The notes beneath the pieces are model-generated. The model made no database searches and had not been told where the DNA came from. It saw only the letters and a list, made by a program, of their open reading frames with translations. This document shows, in pieces, positions 52,601 to 64,000 of a DNA stretch of 64,000 nt. Source of the stretch: Circinella umbellata (lineage: Eukaryota; Mucoromycota; Mucoromycetes; Mucorales; Lichtheimiaceae); contig JAIWNF010000022.1 in the NCBI GenBank assembly GCA_025093555.1, positions 372,001 through 436,000 of the forward strand. Reading direction: 5' to 3'. A program made the translations under genes and the position numbers. Numbering within the stretch: the stretch's first letter is position 1; every line of letters begins with the position of its first letter.

Positions 52601-54116
52601 TTGTAAAGCTTTCGGTATCATTGGGTGTATATCGAATAATTTCTTTCAATAATAATTGATAACGGCATATTCGTTGCACTGGCTATGAATTTTAATGTTA
52701 AAAAAGCAAAGAAAGAGCGACAAGGAGGGGGGTAGGTTGATAAAGAAACTTCTTTAGTGTGTTATTGCCTTTTTTTTTCTTTTTAGAACAAACTATAATA
52801 TTTTTTAATAATCAGATAAAACGTTAACGTACCTTGATTAAATAATCTTCAAATTGAAGCTTCTTACTCACAGGTGAAGATGATAAAGAAGACATTTGTT
52901 GTGGTGATTGACTATTATTGGAAGAGTGTCGATCTATGATTGAACCATTGACTACTGAGGATGGTGCAACTGTACTCTCTGCAAGCAAACCCATGCATTC
53001 TTTTATAAATTGAGACCATTCTGAACGATCACGATATTCTTCACATAATTCCCAAGCTTCATCATGTAAATCACAATATTGGGTATATTTAACAAAATGA
53101 TCGCCCTAAGTTGTTTCATACATAAATTACATTATTACATATGTAATCAGGAAAAAAATGGTACATTGATTTTTTAAACCTAGTGGTAAAAAAGAAGAGA
53201 ATAACTATAAGCTCTTACCATTTTCAAAAATGTTTGTGCAATATGCTCGCCAAAATCAAGGGATCTTTCTTGCAGTTGTTCAAAATCAGATTCACTATCG
53301 TCAATATGATCAGGATTTAATGCACTCAAAAAAATTCGATGAAATGATAATAAATCTGATGCATTTCGAAGTATAGTTTGTTTATGTTGAAAAGAAATCC
53401 AACCTTGTCGAGACAATACCTCAAAATAGACCTGTTGGTATAACAATATTACATTAATTTTAATATGCGCTCTTGGATGATCAAACACTAATAATAAAAA
53501 TAACAATACTTGCTTCAACAAGACGACCAAGATCGTTCACATAGTCACGTTCTGTTTCATATAATTCATGAATAGCATGGTTACGACGCATTGTTTGTTT
53601 TGATAATTGATATTCTTCTTCATCCATATCGCCCATGGAAGATGCTGTCGTGGGTAGACTTTCTCTTCCCCCTTCGATTACTTTTTGGCTATTGGTAATT
53701 GGATTTGTATCAGTGCTTGTGGATGTGACGGATGCCTGATCCTCGGTTCCTGCACTACACACTGAACATAAAAATCCTGTAGAATCAAGAGGGTGTTGGG
53801 CATTATGGTTTTCTGTCGTGCATGATGAAGGTTGTTGTGATAAAGGTGATGAAGGTGATGGTGGTGAAAAATCGCAACAAACAATTCGTTCTTGATGATG
53901 TATTTGTTGCTGTAGAGATGGTTGGGATGATGTTTGTTGATAGCATGGTACTGCATGTGTCGTATAGCAACAACAGCAACAGCAGCAGCAACAATGATGA
54001 TGATGGTTCTGATGTTGTAGCTGTTGTTGATTTTGTTGTGGTTGCTGATAACATGAATCTTCTCTATCATATAGTGACGGATTGAATGTAGAAGCTGTCC
54101 GTGTAATTGGGAGCAT
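49647..54116 (-). CDS. Rho guanine-nucleotide exchange factor (DH-PH)
   Basis: Activates Rho/Cdc42-type GTPases by GDP release. Exons 54116-53514, 53431-53219, 53105-52833, 52682-52253, 51935-50224 and 50066-49647 give 1216 aa. Residues 1-175 are low complexity, with a QHQN-rich stretch, four His and then nine Cys (residues 42-50). The DH domain runs from about 178 (IHELYETERDYVNDLGRLVE) to about 410, including the conserved helix PVQRICRYQLLLKEI (364-378). The PH domain follows (about 430-570, ending KQLWLKHLDQAI). The last about 640 residues are Ser/Asn-rich, with many basic-Ser sites and an acidic patch. Intron 1 appears to use a GC donor (53513-53512). No CNH or BAR domain is seen. Target GTPase is unknown. 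Confidence 0.9.
53965..53996. repeat. CAA/CAG trinucleotide tract encoding poly-Cys on the minus strand
   Basis: Imperfect (CAA/CAG)n tract in RhoGEF exon 1. In the gene's frame the complement reads TGT/TGC, giving nine consecutive Cys after four His. Confidence 0.8.
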
Positions 54117-54982
54117 TTCAATAACAGCCCGTGCCCCTTTTTTTTTCGTGCGGCGACTAATAAATAATTATTTGATATCCTAACCTAAAAGAGAGTTATT
54201 GAATGAAGTTGTAAAAAAAAGGAATGTAATTTGATTTCAAGATGCTGACAAGAAAAGAGAGAAAGTGTAAAGAGAGAGTGAAAAAAAGAGTAAAAGAAAA
54301 AGAAGAAAAAGAGAAGGAGCGTATGAGTGAAAACAAAAAAGGGAGAAAAGAAAAAAAAAATAAAGTGCTTTTCTTCTTGCATGGTTTATCACAATAATGA
54401 TACAATATTCGTTTCTGTATAGATGTTTGTTATTAGTGTCTATAAAAGTTATGTGGCAAGCTCATGGATAATAATGATTATTATACATTCAGCACACATA
54501 ACCCCTTTTTTTTGGTATCCCGTTAAGAAAAAACCCTTTCTATATACCTCGTCCCCCCAAAAAAAAACATTTCTCCTCTCTTTTTCTTTTCATTGATATA
54601 TTTTTCCTCTCCCCCTCTATTATTTTACATAATTTGTTGTTGTTACCATTTTCTTTAACAGAAACATGGGTTAAATAATTGATTATAATAGATAGTTGTG
54701 ATATGGTTACATATGTTGTATCTTCATATGTACGCCCTGTCCATTGTAACCATATAAACTACCAGTATCCAAAGCATCTATAATTATAATGATAAGAACA
54801 ACAAAACAAATAAGTGCATTTTTATTTGGTGTTCTTTCGGTTGTAGTGTGAATTTTCTTTCTCCTTTCTTTATAATCAACAATAGACAAGACTAAACAAC
54901 TATATTATATGATATTTTTATTGCTGGTTTTTTTTTCTTCACTTTATGCAATTCTTGGTAATATCTAGATATTATATATATT
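54117..54982. other. Promoter side of the RhoGEF gene
   Basis: AT-rich spacer with a long purine-rich block (about 54245-54365), which is pyrimidine-rich on the RhoGEF coding strand and so resembles a fungal leader or promoter. No gene seen. Confidence 0.4.
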
Positions 54983-56624
54983 TTAGGCCAAACCTTCAGC
55001 AGGCCACATCCATCCAAATTCATCCTTGATTTCACCCTTTTGAATACCACGATAATAATTATATAATTTTTGGAGCCCTTCCCCAATCTTTTCTTGGTCA
55101 CCAATTTTGATTACTTGGTCTCCACGAGTGATCGACTTGACTGGTGTAAGTACAACTATTTAGCAGATAAAAAAGAAACAAATATTATTAGTTTGCATGA
55201 TTAGTTATTGTTTTAGTTTACAAAAACCATAAACAGAAAGATCTATACATATATTTATATATACTCTCCTCCAATACAAACAGACTTTTTTCTTTAGAAA
55301 AACTTACCAGCAGTACCACAAGCAGCTACTTCATTGAATTTGCCTTCAACAATTTCACTGAAAGCGACAGGTCGTTCTTCAACCTTCCAACCAAATTTGG
55401 TACAGATATCTTCTAAAGACAGACGAGTAACGGAGCGCAGAATAGACTCGGAATTGGGTGTGACAAAAGTGCGAACACCATTTTCATCTGTTCAAAGTTT
55501 TTCAATAACATATTAGAATTTTTTTATTTTTTTTGCTTCCTTCCTCTCAATATACAAACTTACCAGGAGGCGTTAAAGCAACAAAGTTAGAAGTAGAAAA
55601 TTCATCAACGTGAGTACGGTTCTTTGAATCCAAATGCATTGTAAGTGTATAACCTTCAGCCATTTTCTTGAGCATAGGACCGAAAGTAGGAGCATAGTTG
55701 CCACCCAATTTGGCAGAACCAGTACCTTTGGGAGCAGCTATATACACACAGTAACAAACAAACAAACAAATAAAATAAACCCATAATATTAGTCATAGTC
55801 ATCTACATTCCCTTTACTTTATATAACTCACACCCCCTTTCTCAGTATCCCTCTAGAAATACTCATTTTAATTTCCTTTTTTTGCCTGTCAAAAAGTTAA
55901 ATATATCCTTCTTTTTGACCTCCTCTCTCTTTCCCCTCATTTAATCTTTTTTCTTCTTCCTTTTTATTTACCTCGATCAATTGTTTCCATAACACAAGCT
56001 GTAGCAGGCTTAAGACCACCCTTATAATAATTTCCAACAGGCATACCGAATACGACAAATGTGAATTCTGGGGCAGCAGCCATACCAATCATGGGACCAC
56101 TGCCAAATAACAAAGGACGAAGATAGAAAGCACCATCTGTTTCAGCAGGAGGTACAAAGTCAATATTCTTTTCACACGTACGACGACAACCATCTAAAAA
56201 GATTTCTTCCGGTACTTCGGGCATATGAGCAATAGGTCCACTACGTTTCATACGTGCTGCGTTTGCTTGTGGTCTGAAAATACGAACGCGTCCTTCCTTA
56301 TCCTTGAAAGCCTTCAAGCCTTCAAAGCACTAAAATTGATTTTTTCAAAAAGAAAAAAAAAAAAGAAAAAAAACAATTCAATTGAGTTTTTTTTGCTGTT
56401 GTCAAATTCATTTCGTAAAAGAAATGTCAAAGAAATCAGTAACTTTTCTTTTTTACCTGTTGACCATAATTTAAACCGGTTGCACACATGTGGACTTTAA
56501 GGTAAGGATCAGTTTCAAAGGTACCCTTATCCCAACCATTTTCAGGTGTCCAGGTATATCTCATATAACCGTTGGTATCACGATATTGGAATCCAATATT
56601 ATCCCAATCAAGTTTATCAGCCAT
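54983..56624 (-). CDS. Branched-chain amino acid aminotransferase
   Basis: PLP enzyme (fold type IV) for the last step of Leu, Ile and Val synthesis and the first step of their breakdown. Exons 56624-56457, 56329-55972, 55737-55564, 55487-55308 and 55155-54983 give 350 aa. The PLP lysine is Lys185 in GSAKLGGNYAPTFG. Other marks are GLNYGQQCFEGLKAF, RIFRPQANAARM and FNEVAACGTAVVLTPV. No mitochondrial presequence is visible: the protein starts MADKLDWDNIGF, so a cytosolic form (BAT2-like) is more likely than BAT1. A short pyrimidine-rich leader precedes the start. Confidence 0.95.
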
Positions 56625-58514
56625 AGTTGTTTATGCTAAAAAGTAAAAAAAAAGTTATTGGGGGAAAAGGGAAAAAAAGAAAAAGAAAAGAGAAACGCTT
56701 TAGTAGGTTACCTTTTTTATATATAATGCTAAAAGTTGAGTGCCTTCTATATGAAGCTTTTTTTTTACGCCTGTGAGTCATTCGCGTTGATGGGTTCTCG
56801 ATCTTCCGGATAAATTTTCTACACATTAGCTTTTTCTTATTTTTTTGTGTCACTGACAATATAAAACCGTAAAATCATTTTAGTGGGGAAGTTTCAATCG
56901 AACATTTTTCCTGCAGATAATTGTTGTGCGATCGGATATCGGATCATTAAATATCCAACACTAATTACACTTTTGACACATTATTGCGTAATTAATTATC
57001 TCCAATAGCTGTAAAAAGTAGGCCACACATTCATACAGTAACATTTTATCATTATAAGCTTCGATTAATAAATACGTAGTCATAGTAGTCAGTAATAATG
57101 CATCACTGACAACAGAATAATGATGAATGTCATGCACGTATAGAGCTAATATTCTTATTGATAAATTTTAATTATCTGTGTTGTAGTCATCAATGAGCGC
57201 CCAATATATGCGCTTGTCATATATATAAATATATCGTAGTCATCAAGAAGAGTGCTGACAACCCTTGAAATACGTTCGATCTTGTGCATCAAACATAGCG
57301 GCTTCAATACTAAATCGATTTTTCTTAAATTAGTCAAGGTCATTTCGATATTTCTATCACATAAGTTAAACTTTTGCTATAATACCCCCCTTGGACTGTC
57401 AAAAAATATACGGATTCCTCATCAACTGCAACACTTGGCTTTCTTTTTTTGAGGGGGGAACATTGACAACAGCTAGCAAAACATTTACAAAAGAAGTCAT
57501 TCATCTGATAACATCTAGACAAAGCTATGTTATATATATATATATATATAGCGTTAGTAGTGTGTGTAAATATAATTATAGAAATGAAATCAAAAGATGA
57601 TATTTACAACTATGAATCACTATATTTCATATTTTAATGTGCCAGTATTTACAGCTATTTTAGTATAACAACATTATTATGATTATTGTAATTATAACGA
57701 ATATGCGCATTTTTCGTCATAACTTATTTATTAATAATGATAAGTTTCATTAAAAATTAAATTAATTAATCCATCTACGTATAAAATTTGTCTGATTATT
57801 AACACAACACATTTATACCCAAGCAAATTCACATTATTGGTATTCACCTTACGCATAATTTGAAAATTGTAAGCTTTTAAAAAAACAAAGGTGACCGAAA
57901 TTACTGTTTTTGAAAATTAGGGGCAAAATAATTAGTGTATGAAAAGACATTTTTTTAATTCTAGCCCTTGATGAGTCGTATTCAAGTTGTATGTTTCTTT
58001 GTTTACGTACGTATGCCATATAAAGATACTATTATTTAGCTACGTACAACAGATGATTGTATTATATCTATAGCGAGGATTAATATAGCTCGACTACATC
58101 AATATATCACAACGTTAAGTTTTTTGATATGTATGTACAAATGATATTCGATTTTTTTTATGTCTGTAAGCATAGTGATAGAATGTTTTACTGATAGAAT
58201 CTTAGATCAGAGATCTGTTATGCTGGAACGCTATTGAATATTTTGAAAAAAGAAATTACTAAAACGTTTAATACGTAAATAGAATTCGAAAGTAAAAAGG
58301 TTTAAGCATGTAATCCTCTTTGAGCATTGGAATTACTGTATAATTATAAAAGTGATCCACATCACGTTTTTTTTTGAACGGCTAATAAGAAAATTTAATG
58401 TGAAAAAATTGAAAATGAAATTTTTTTTTGTATTTTGGTTGGCAAAAGATTGCTGGTTTATATACGTATAGTTACGCATGTCCCACAGCAACCAAGTAAT
58501 ATTGAGCATTTCAA

Positions 58515-58517
<3 letters not shown>

Positions 58518-58590
<73 letters not shown>
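58518..58590. repeat. (GT)n(GA)n compound microsatellite
   Basis: A short GT run is followed by about 30 GA units, broken once by GGG near 58553. Confidence 0.95.
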
Positions 58591-58595
<5 letters not shown>

Positions 58596-59227
58596 ACAAA
58601 GTTAGAAGGGAGGTTATTTACAAAATAAGATGGAAGTTATACAATAAAATTGATTTTAGGAGAGGTATGTGTAAGGACAAATGAGAATATACATTAGTAT
58701 GTTAAATGTTCTAGCTAAGTACACCATAAAATAACAATAAAATAAATAACTCAGTGCTTTTTTTTTGAGAAGTGTAATATGGATTTTATGTACTTATCTC
58801 GCCGTGAATATATTGATTGAAAAAGCTTGATGGAAATGGTGACAAGAGAAAAATTGCCATGATAATGTCTTGTATTGACGTGCGTGGAAACATTTTTTAG
58901 TAGGCTTTACGTTTGAGAGATAATTCTTTTTGGTTTTTTTTCCAGGGCCCATGGTATGTATACACAATCTTGTGAGAGGTACTGTTATTTTATGAGATGA
59001 GAGCAGTGTAGACTCGTTAGCTTTAATAGTATATATATATGTACATTGATGAGCATATCAATCCTTTTATGTAATAAAACTCTACACATACCTTATATAT
59101 ATAAGATGTATTATATTATATAATACCATATTGTTGTTCTTGTTCTTGTTTTTAATGTCTTGAGGCCTTAATTCTATTCCGATTGATGTAAAACATTAGT
59201 ATACAAAGTTTTTTGCAAAGTCAAACA

Positions 59228-59407
59228 CTACCCTTCACCCAAGTCCAAAGTGGTTAAACGAAAAATCAAGACATCCGTCACTGATTCGCTCGTGGATGCC
59301 AAAACGTCATAGATGACCACGTTGTGGTATTTCTGACTCCGTTCCATGGATGAAAAACCTGTGAAGATGACAATTTGCAGTGCCATATGATACATTCCAA
59401 TCGTCAT
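59228..59407 (-). other. Relic or short open frame with gene-like composition
   Basis: From ATG at 59407 to the stop at 59228 there are 59 codons (MTIGMYHMALQIVIFTG... ending TTLDLGEG); the frame is open upstream to 59452. Composition is less AT-rich than the surroundings, and the peptide reads like real protein. An upstream block (about 59465-59545) is an imperfect second copy of part of it. No family recognised. Confidence 0.3.
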
Positions 59408-60148
59408 GACTTGGTTTTGTAACTCAATAAAACCAACGAGCTTATCATAGACTTAAGGCAACGCCATACAATACTCTCTGATCGTGATGACTTGGCAATG
59501 TAATCCAAAACCTAAGCGTAGAACTTGTTACCCAGAAGAAAGATCAGTGATCTATGACACCAAACAGTGTCAATTCGCCATAGAACTCTCCTTTGGTTCT
59601 ATGACTCGGCTTTCTTGCTTTTTTAATCTGACAAACTTAAATAAAAGGTGAGTGAAATTCTTTTACAGAAAAAAAATAACACATGTCGTGTCTTTTGTTT
59701 CTCCACTATCACTAATTGTTACAGTATAATACTTTACTACAATTGTTCCTCTATCGTATCATACGTATCAGTCATTCTTGTGTATAGATATGAGTTTTTT
59801 TTTCACGCGCTATCAATGAAAAGACTTAAATGAAGAAAGTACAGTTAAAGGTGCTACTGGATTTTTCGGCAATATCGGCACCAGTGTAGGCCCCAATAAG
59901 CAGTACATGTCCATTATAGAGACGCGTCTTGATAACCTTAAAAAAAACATCGTTCATAAAAGTCCCAATTCAGATAGAACTTTCACCACTGAATATATGA
60001 CTTTATGAGTATATATATATATTTACAATGTTCTTTATCGCACTAAATGTATGAAGCCAGTAAAACTTGAAAGTCTACTGATAATACGACACGCGGTTAG
60101 GTTTATGCACACAATGCCGAGTGAATGAAATGAACCAAACAGCTTGGG

Positions 60149-60174
60149 TATAAAATAAAATAAAATAAAATAAA
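60149..60174. repeat. (AAAAT)n microsatellite
   Basis: Five to six units of AAAAT in the gene-poor region. Confidence 0.85.
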
Positions 60175-60952
60175 GGTATACACAGAAGGACCAACATGAG
60201 GACCAACATGAGGGATGACCATTGCAATAACTAAACAATAAAACAAGCGTTTCCCAAAAACACTTCGTGCATTGAATGCCAAGCATTAAATTTCATTTGC
60301 CCCTAAAAAAAGAAAGAATAATTAGCCTTTCTTTTAAAAAACAAGTAATATAGTTTGAGGAAAAAGGAGTATGGTCACAAAAAATAACTATAGTAACAAA
60401 AAATAATCAAAACAAAGAACGTAAAAGTAAAATGGTGTCATAACCTTGAAGTTACATGACGATAAAAGAAGTGTTAATAAATAATAGTCGCACTTAACGC
60501 AGTTGCTGACACGAATAAACGCGAAAGAAGAGGTTTGTAAAAAAAACCCCTCAGATTAGCTTATTTTATAATGGATGTTAGTCAATAAGACAACGCCAAA
60601 TGGCCCGCAGAATTATTTTACTGTGTACACCTTCTGCTGTGCAGTGGCTCAAAGACATTATGGTTATGCAATGGTATATTTCAACAAAATAAATATATTT
60701 ACGCTTTTGGTTTTTAGAATGTAAAGCATTTTTCATAATGCAAGACACGATTAGGTGACTTTACATAAAGCCTATACGGTTCCTGCAATCTCCAAAGTAG
60801 TTAAACCAATAGATAGTTTGTTTCAAAAATAAGAGATATTGTACGTAACCATAGAAATATAAGGCGTTGAAAAATATGATTGTCGCCAAGGCGAACAAGT
60901 CATATAGTGAAATAGTTTGAGAACTACTTTTTGAGCAACTAATGGAGAGTGC

Positions 60953-61285
60953 GTGTGCTGCACTGATATGTACGGTTATGTGAATAATACCTGGTTTTTT
61001 TGTTTACTGCTCTTAATTATGGTAGTTAAAGTCTACGTCGCAAAAAGTACTTTGTCTTATATCGAAGCAACTTTTTTTAAAACAAGATATGAGTCAATAG
61101 ACGTTGAGTCTGTTTTTTTTACCAGTAACTGTATTTTAAAAAAACAGAACTGTGAAATACGACTGCAGTCCGGCAAAACTAATAAGAATATTGAGTTATG
61201 GGTTTGGTACGAAATCAAAAATATGATCTTCATAAAGAAACGTACTCGGTATATATCTGTCAAGTTATATAAGTGTACAGAGTAG
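60953..61285 (+). CDS. Orphan hypothetical open frame (low support)
   Basis: 110 codons in a gene-poor region. The N-terminal part has one hydrophobic segment (WFFCLLLLIMVVKVYVA); the rest is Lys/Ile-rich without a known motif. There are no introns, no homologue I recognise and strong AT bias. It may be chance or a small membrane or secreted protein. Confidence 0.2.
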   Translation: MCCTDMYGYVNNTWFFCLLLLIMVVKVYVAKSTLSYIEATFFKTRYESIDVESVFFTSNCILKKQNCEIRLQSGKTNKNIELWVWYEIKNMIFIKKRTRYISVKLYKCTE

Positions 61286-62306
61286 CGTTTCTCTAGTCAA
61301 AGAGGTACCTACAAACAAGGAAGGGTACATTATAGGTAGGCGCTGCGCGAATCATTGATTCTAATGGCAAATCAAACTGTCAAGCGGTCACAAGCTTAGA
61401 CCGGACAAATGAAAAAATATATGTCTATATATAAACTGATATTCAGGTTATGAGGGTGTTGGACAAGAAGGTTATAAGGAAACTGGGAAATGCAGATGTG
61501 GACAGGGAAGTTTATTGGGGAGTATTTACGAGAGTTCTTCAATAACAAAAAAGGGGTAATGATTCTTATACTTTGGCTTAGATGTAAACTTTTTTTTTAT
61601 AATTATAGTTTATTCAACTTGCTAGAATAGTGCGTCCGAAAAAGAACACGGATATGAAAGAGTTGTTTGGGATATAAGATTACCAATCTCTTTTCAGTAA
61701 TTCACACAGCAAGTAAAATAGATTTTATACATTTTTTTCCGTGCATTTTCACACGACAGCAGAAAGGACACAGACTTTATAAAGACTTGGAAATTACAAC
61801 AATCATTAGAATAAATTGATCCTATAAAGAATTGAAAAGAAAATGTTAATAATTTTTACTGGTATTAAATTTTTCATTTGAATCATTTTTATAGCTTATT
61901 AAAAAATATGCTTAATATAGATCAAAGAAAGAATCCATGGTTGAAGCTTTTCTCTTAAGCGAAACATATTCAAAATAGCAATTTATTGTACACAATGTTA
62001 GGGAACTGCATTCCGATTACTATCTAAACATAAGAATTGTTTTGTTCACAATTTATCCAATCCATCATGACCTTTTAAGAAAAGATGAGCAAGAATTTGG
62101 AATTATTATATTATTGTCATACCTACATAATAATTTATTTATCCAATCCAAGCTCACATAATATATATATAGTGGATCAGGGCTTCTTGGAATAAAATAA
62201 AAGAACTTGTCATTTTTTCTTTATAGTACTGTAGTATTTTTCACTATTTGGTACAACACCCCGCTTACACTGCGGGATTAAAATAAATATATATAACAAG
62301 CGTATT

Positions 62307-63093
62307 ATGATAATTCATAGACGTTCCAACCTTCAACATTCCTCTTTTGAAATGACTAATTTTGCTCTAGTTGTTGCTGCCACTGAAGAACTTGGTATTG
62401 GTCTTCTAAGTGCTTTACCATGGCGAATTCCAAAAGACATGGCTTTTTTCAAACACGTTACAACTCATGTTCCTCAAGGATCGGACAGCGCAACACAAAA
62501 GAATGCTGTCATTATGGGTAGAGTCACTTGGGAATCCATTCCACCTAAATTCCGTCCTTTGAACGACCGTTTTAATATTATTGTTTCACGTAACCCAAGC
62601 TATGATATGTAACGTAACTTATATATATATATATATAATTTTGTTTTAGTTTTTGTTTTAGGTTCTTTTTTGTATGATGGAAAAATTATGTACTTGTTTT
62701 AATTAAACGACGCGCGCATCCTTCTTTTATGGAACACATATTTATAGGAAACTTGCTGATTCCACCGATCAATCCACAGTGTTAGTTGGTGATATGGAAG
62801 GCGCATTCAATGAAGCTCGTAAACAAAATAGTCCACGTGTTTTCGTGATTGGTGGTGCACAAGTATATAAGATTGCTATCAAACATGCCAAATGTACACA
62901 TATCATTTTGACACGCGTTCGATCCAAGGTAGATTGTGATACATTTTTCCCAGAAATCAATGACGAAGAATTCCGATTAGCTAGTCATGAAGAATTAGAA
63001 GCATATGTTGAACAACCTGTACCAAAAGGTATTCAAACACATAAAGAATTACAATATGAGTTCACCATGTATGTTCGTAAAAAGTTCATGTAA
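62307..63093 (+). CDS. DFR1: Dihydrofolate reductase
   Basis: Reduces dihydrofolate to tetrahydrofolate with NADPH for thymidylate and purine synthesis; the target of antifolates. Two exons, 62307-62608 and 62748-63093, give 215 aa from the first ATG. The family start is more likely the second ATG at 62352 (MTNFALVVAATEELGIG), giving 200 aa. Motifs are LPWRIPKDMAFFKHVT, VIMGRVTWESIPPKFRPL, NIIVSRNP, VFVIGGAQVYK and the C-terminal YEFTMYVRK. The catalytic acid is the Asp of PKDM. The intron is 139 nt. A cytosolic single-copy gene is expected. Confidence 0.94.
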
Positions 63094-63157
63094 TTTTGTC
63101 CATTTCAAATCATCCATCATTTTCTCTCTTTATCTCTCAAATGGCATCCAAATTTAT

Positions 63158-63199
<42 letters not shown>

Positions 63200-63603
63200 A
63201 TAAACTGTACTTTTTTATACAAGTATATACATTGAAAGTACTATTTACGAAATGAGTATAGGATGATGGTTATACAAGACCTACGCTAACAAACATAGCT
63301 TTTTATTTCTTGATGATGATTACAAAACTTGTATTTTTTTTAACAATGTTAAATAGTTAATATACAAAGACATAATAATATGAATTTATTCATTATTATT
63401 TGAGTAGCTTTTAACGAAACAAAAATCATGCGGCATTGTACACAAGGTGTGGCTTATAAATATCGTTTTTGACAGGAAAACGAAAATTAAGCAGCAGATT
63501 TCGTTCCCGATTTTTTTTATATAGATTTTCGGTTCCTTCACGATCTCTCTTTTTTTTTTGAATCCATTTCTCTATAATATCAAAACATATATATAAAGGA
63601 CTA
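63094..63603. other. Intergenic, DFR1 terminator side and UTP4 promoter
   Basis: AT-rich spacer with a (CA)n(TA)n microsatellite at 63159-63199 just after the DFR1 stop. Pyrimidine tracts precede the UTP4 start. No gene seen. Confidence 0.4.
63159..63199. repeat. (CA)n(TA)n microsatellite
   Basis: About 12 CA units followed by about 8 TA units. Confidence 0.95.
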
Positions 63604-64000
63604 ATGGAGGTCCATCGTTGTCGTTTCGTTGAATTCCAACCTGCAGCTATCAATGCACTCGATTTTACACCTTCTACTGTAAAAGAAACACGTTTAGCCG
63701 TGGGTCGAGCGGATGGAAGTATTGAAATATGGGATCCCCATAATAATTTTCGATTTCTTAAAGTCATTCCTGGTGGTAAAGATTTATCTGTTGAAAGTCT
63801 TGTGTGGGCACATCAATCAGTTGTTTCAGATCTTGGTGACGATGAAGACGATCAAGATCCAGAAGAAAAAGCGAAAGAATTGAATGAATTATTGGCACAG
63901 CCTCCTCGATTGTTTTCTTCAGGTTTAAGTCCTTATATTGTTGAATGGGATCCTGTATCCCTTACTGTCAAGGTATATCTACACATTCATAATATTTTTT
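63604..64000 (+). CDS. UTP4: UTP4/cirhin, U3 snoRNP WD40 protein (5' part only)
   Basis: Part of the t-UTP subcomplex of the small-subunit processome, needed for 18S rRNA maturation in the nucleolus. ATG at 63604 opens MEVHRCRFVEFQPAAINALDF, the typical UTP4 N-terminus, then a WD blade (LAVGRADGSIEIWDP). An acidic linker and a second blade (LFSSGLSPYIVEWD) follow. Exon 1 runs 63604-63972 (123 codons) and ends at a GTATAT donor. The gene continues past the window. Confidence 0.88.
   Translation, partial: MEVHRCRFVEFQPAAINALDFTPSTVKETRLAVGRADGSIEIWDPHNNFRFLKVIPGGKDLSVESLVWAHQSVVSDLGDDEDDQDPEEKAKELNELLAQPPRLFSSGLSPYIVEWDPVSLTVKVYLHIHNIF

Larger units (their letters stand above)
56625..62306. 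other. Large gene-poor region
   Basis: About 5.7 kb, AT-rich, with no gene I can support. It holds TACGTACG palindromes (58004-58013), a GT/GA microsatellite at 58518-58590 and an AAAAT tract at about 60149-60174. Two neighbouring GACCAACATGAG copies lie near 60190-60213. Relic-looking open frames occur at 59228-59452 (-) and 59832-60009 (+), and a 110-codon orphan frame at 60953-61285 (+). Confidence 0.4.

Noticed and set aside
58478..58684. Open frame across the GA microsatellite
   Set aside because: The peptide is mostly Arg-Glu from the dinucleotide repeat, so it is an artefact of the microsatellite.
62262..62277. Small inverted repeat CCCGC...GCGGG upstream of DFR1
   Set aside because: Only five paired bases; too short to separate from chance.

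Overview
The window is nuclear DNA from a fungus. It is AT-rich, compact in places, and its genes carry many short introns (mostly about 50-180 nt, GT...AG). The gene set is fungal: a fungal-type plasma-membrane H+-ATPase, a KRE2/GT15 mannosyltransferase, a fungal TOM20 core, a G-beta of fungal type and a kexin-processed repeat precursor. Codon and intergenic AT bias, intron density and protein style suggest an early-diverging fungus, most likely Mucoromycota/Mucorales. That placement is inference from style, not a search result. I built exon models by eye and checked that summed exon lengths are divisible by three and that the joined protein keeps family motifs.

Layout. 0.4-3.1 kb: SIZ/PIAS SUMO E3 ligase (+). 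3.6-4.9 kb: G-protein beta subunit (+). 5.1-6.8 kb: ankyrin protein, possibly AVO2-like (-), divergent from tubulin cofactor D (+, 7.0-12.0 kb). 12.2-13.4 kb: BMT5-like rRNA methyltransferase (+). 13.4-16.7 kb is a fast-decaying island of secreted-protein genes: a repeat peptide precursor with one in-frame stop, then a wrecked secreted aspartic protease. 16.7-18.6 kb: a TOM20-MYND-SET fusion (+). 19.3-20.7 kb: unknown coiled-coil protein (-). 21.1-21.6 kb: RTC3/SBDS-N-like small protein (-). 21.6-24.5 kb: gene-poor, with a large hairpin. 24.5-28.3 kb: importin PSE1/KAP121 (+). 28.8-31.2 kb: copper amine oxidase (-). 31.9-32.7 kb: low-molecular-weight tyrosine phosphatase (-). 33.7-35.2 kb: GT15 mannosyltransferase with a changed catalytic motif (-). 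36.0-39.2 kb: PMA1-type H+-ATPase (+). 39.7-42.3 kb: enoyl-CoA hydratase-fold protein with a tail of CPxTG repeats (-). 43.2-44.6 kb and 45.0-46.2 kb: divergent polyol dehydrogenase and KduD-like SDR. 46.4-48.2 kb: peroxisomal SCP-x thiolase ending in AKL (-). 49.6-54.1 kb: RhoGEF (-). 55.0-56.6 kb: branched-chain aminotransferase (-). 56.6-62.3 kb: the largest gene-poor stretch, with microsatellites and relic open frames. 62.3-63.1 kb: dihydrofolate reductase (+). 63.6 kb to the end: start of UTP4/cirhin (+).

Most genes are unlinked housekeeping functions. Possible functional links are the divergent polyol/sugar-acid dehydrogenase pair and the run of oxidative or acyl-CoA enzymes between 39.7 and 48.2 kb. 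The most unusual items are the stop-interrupted kexin repeat precursor, the TOM20-MYND-SET fusion with a degraded SET core, the CPxTG-repeat tail, and the Glu-to-Gln change in the GT15 protein. I saw no tRNA, rRNA, CRISPR array or intact transposon.
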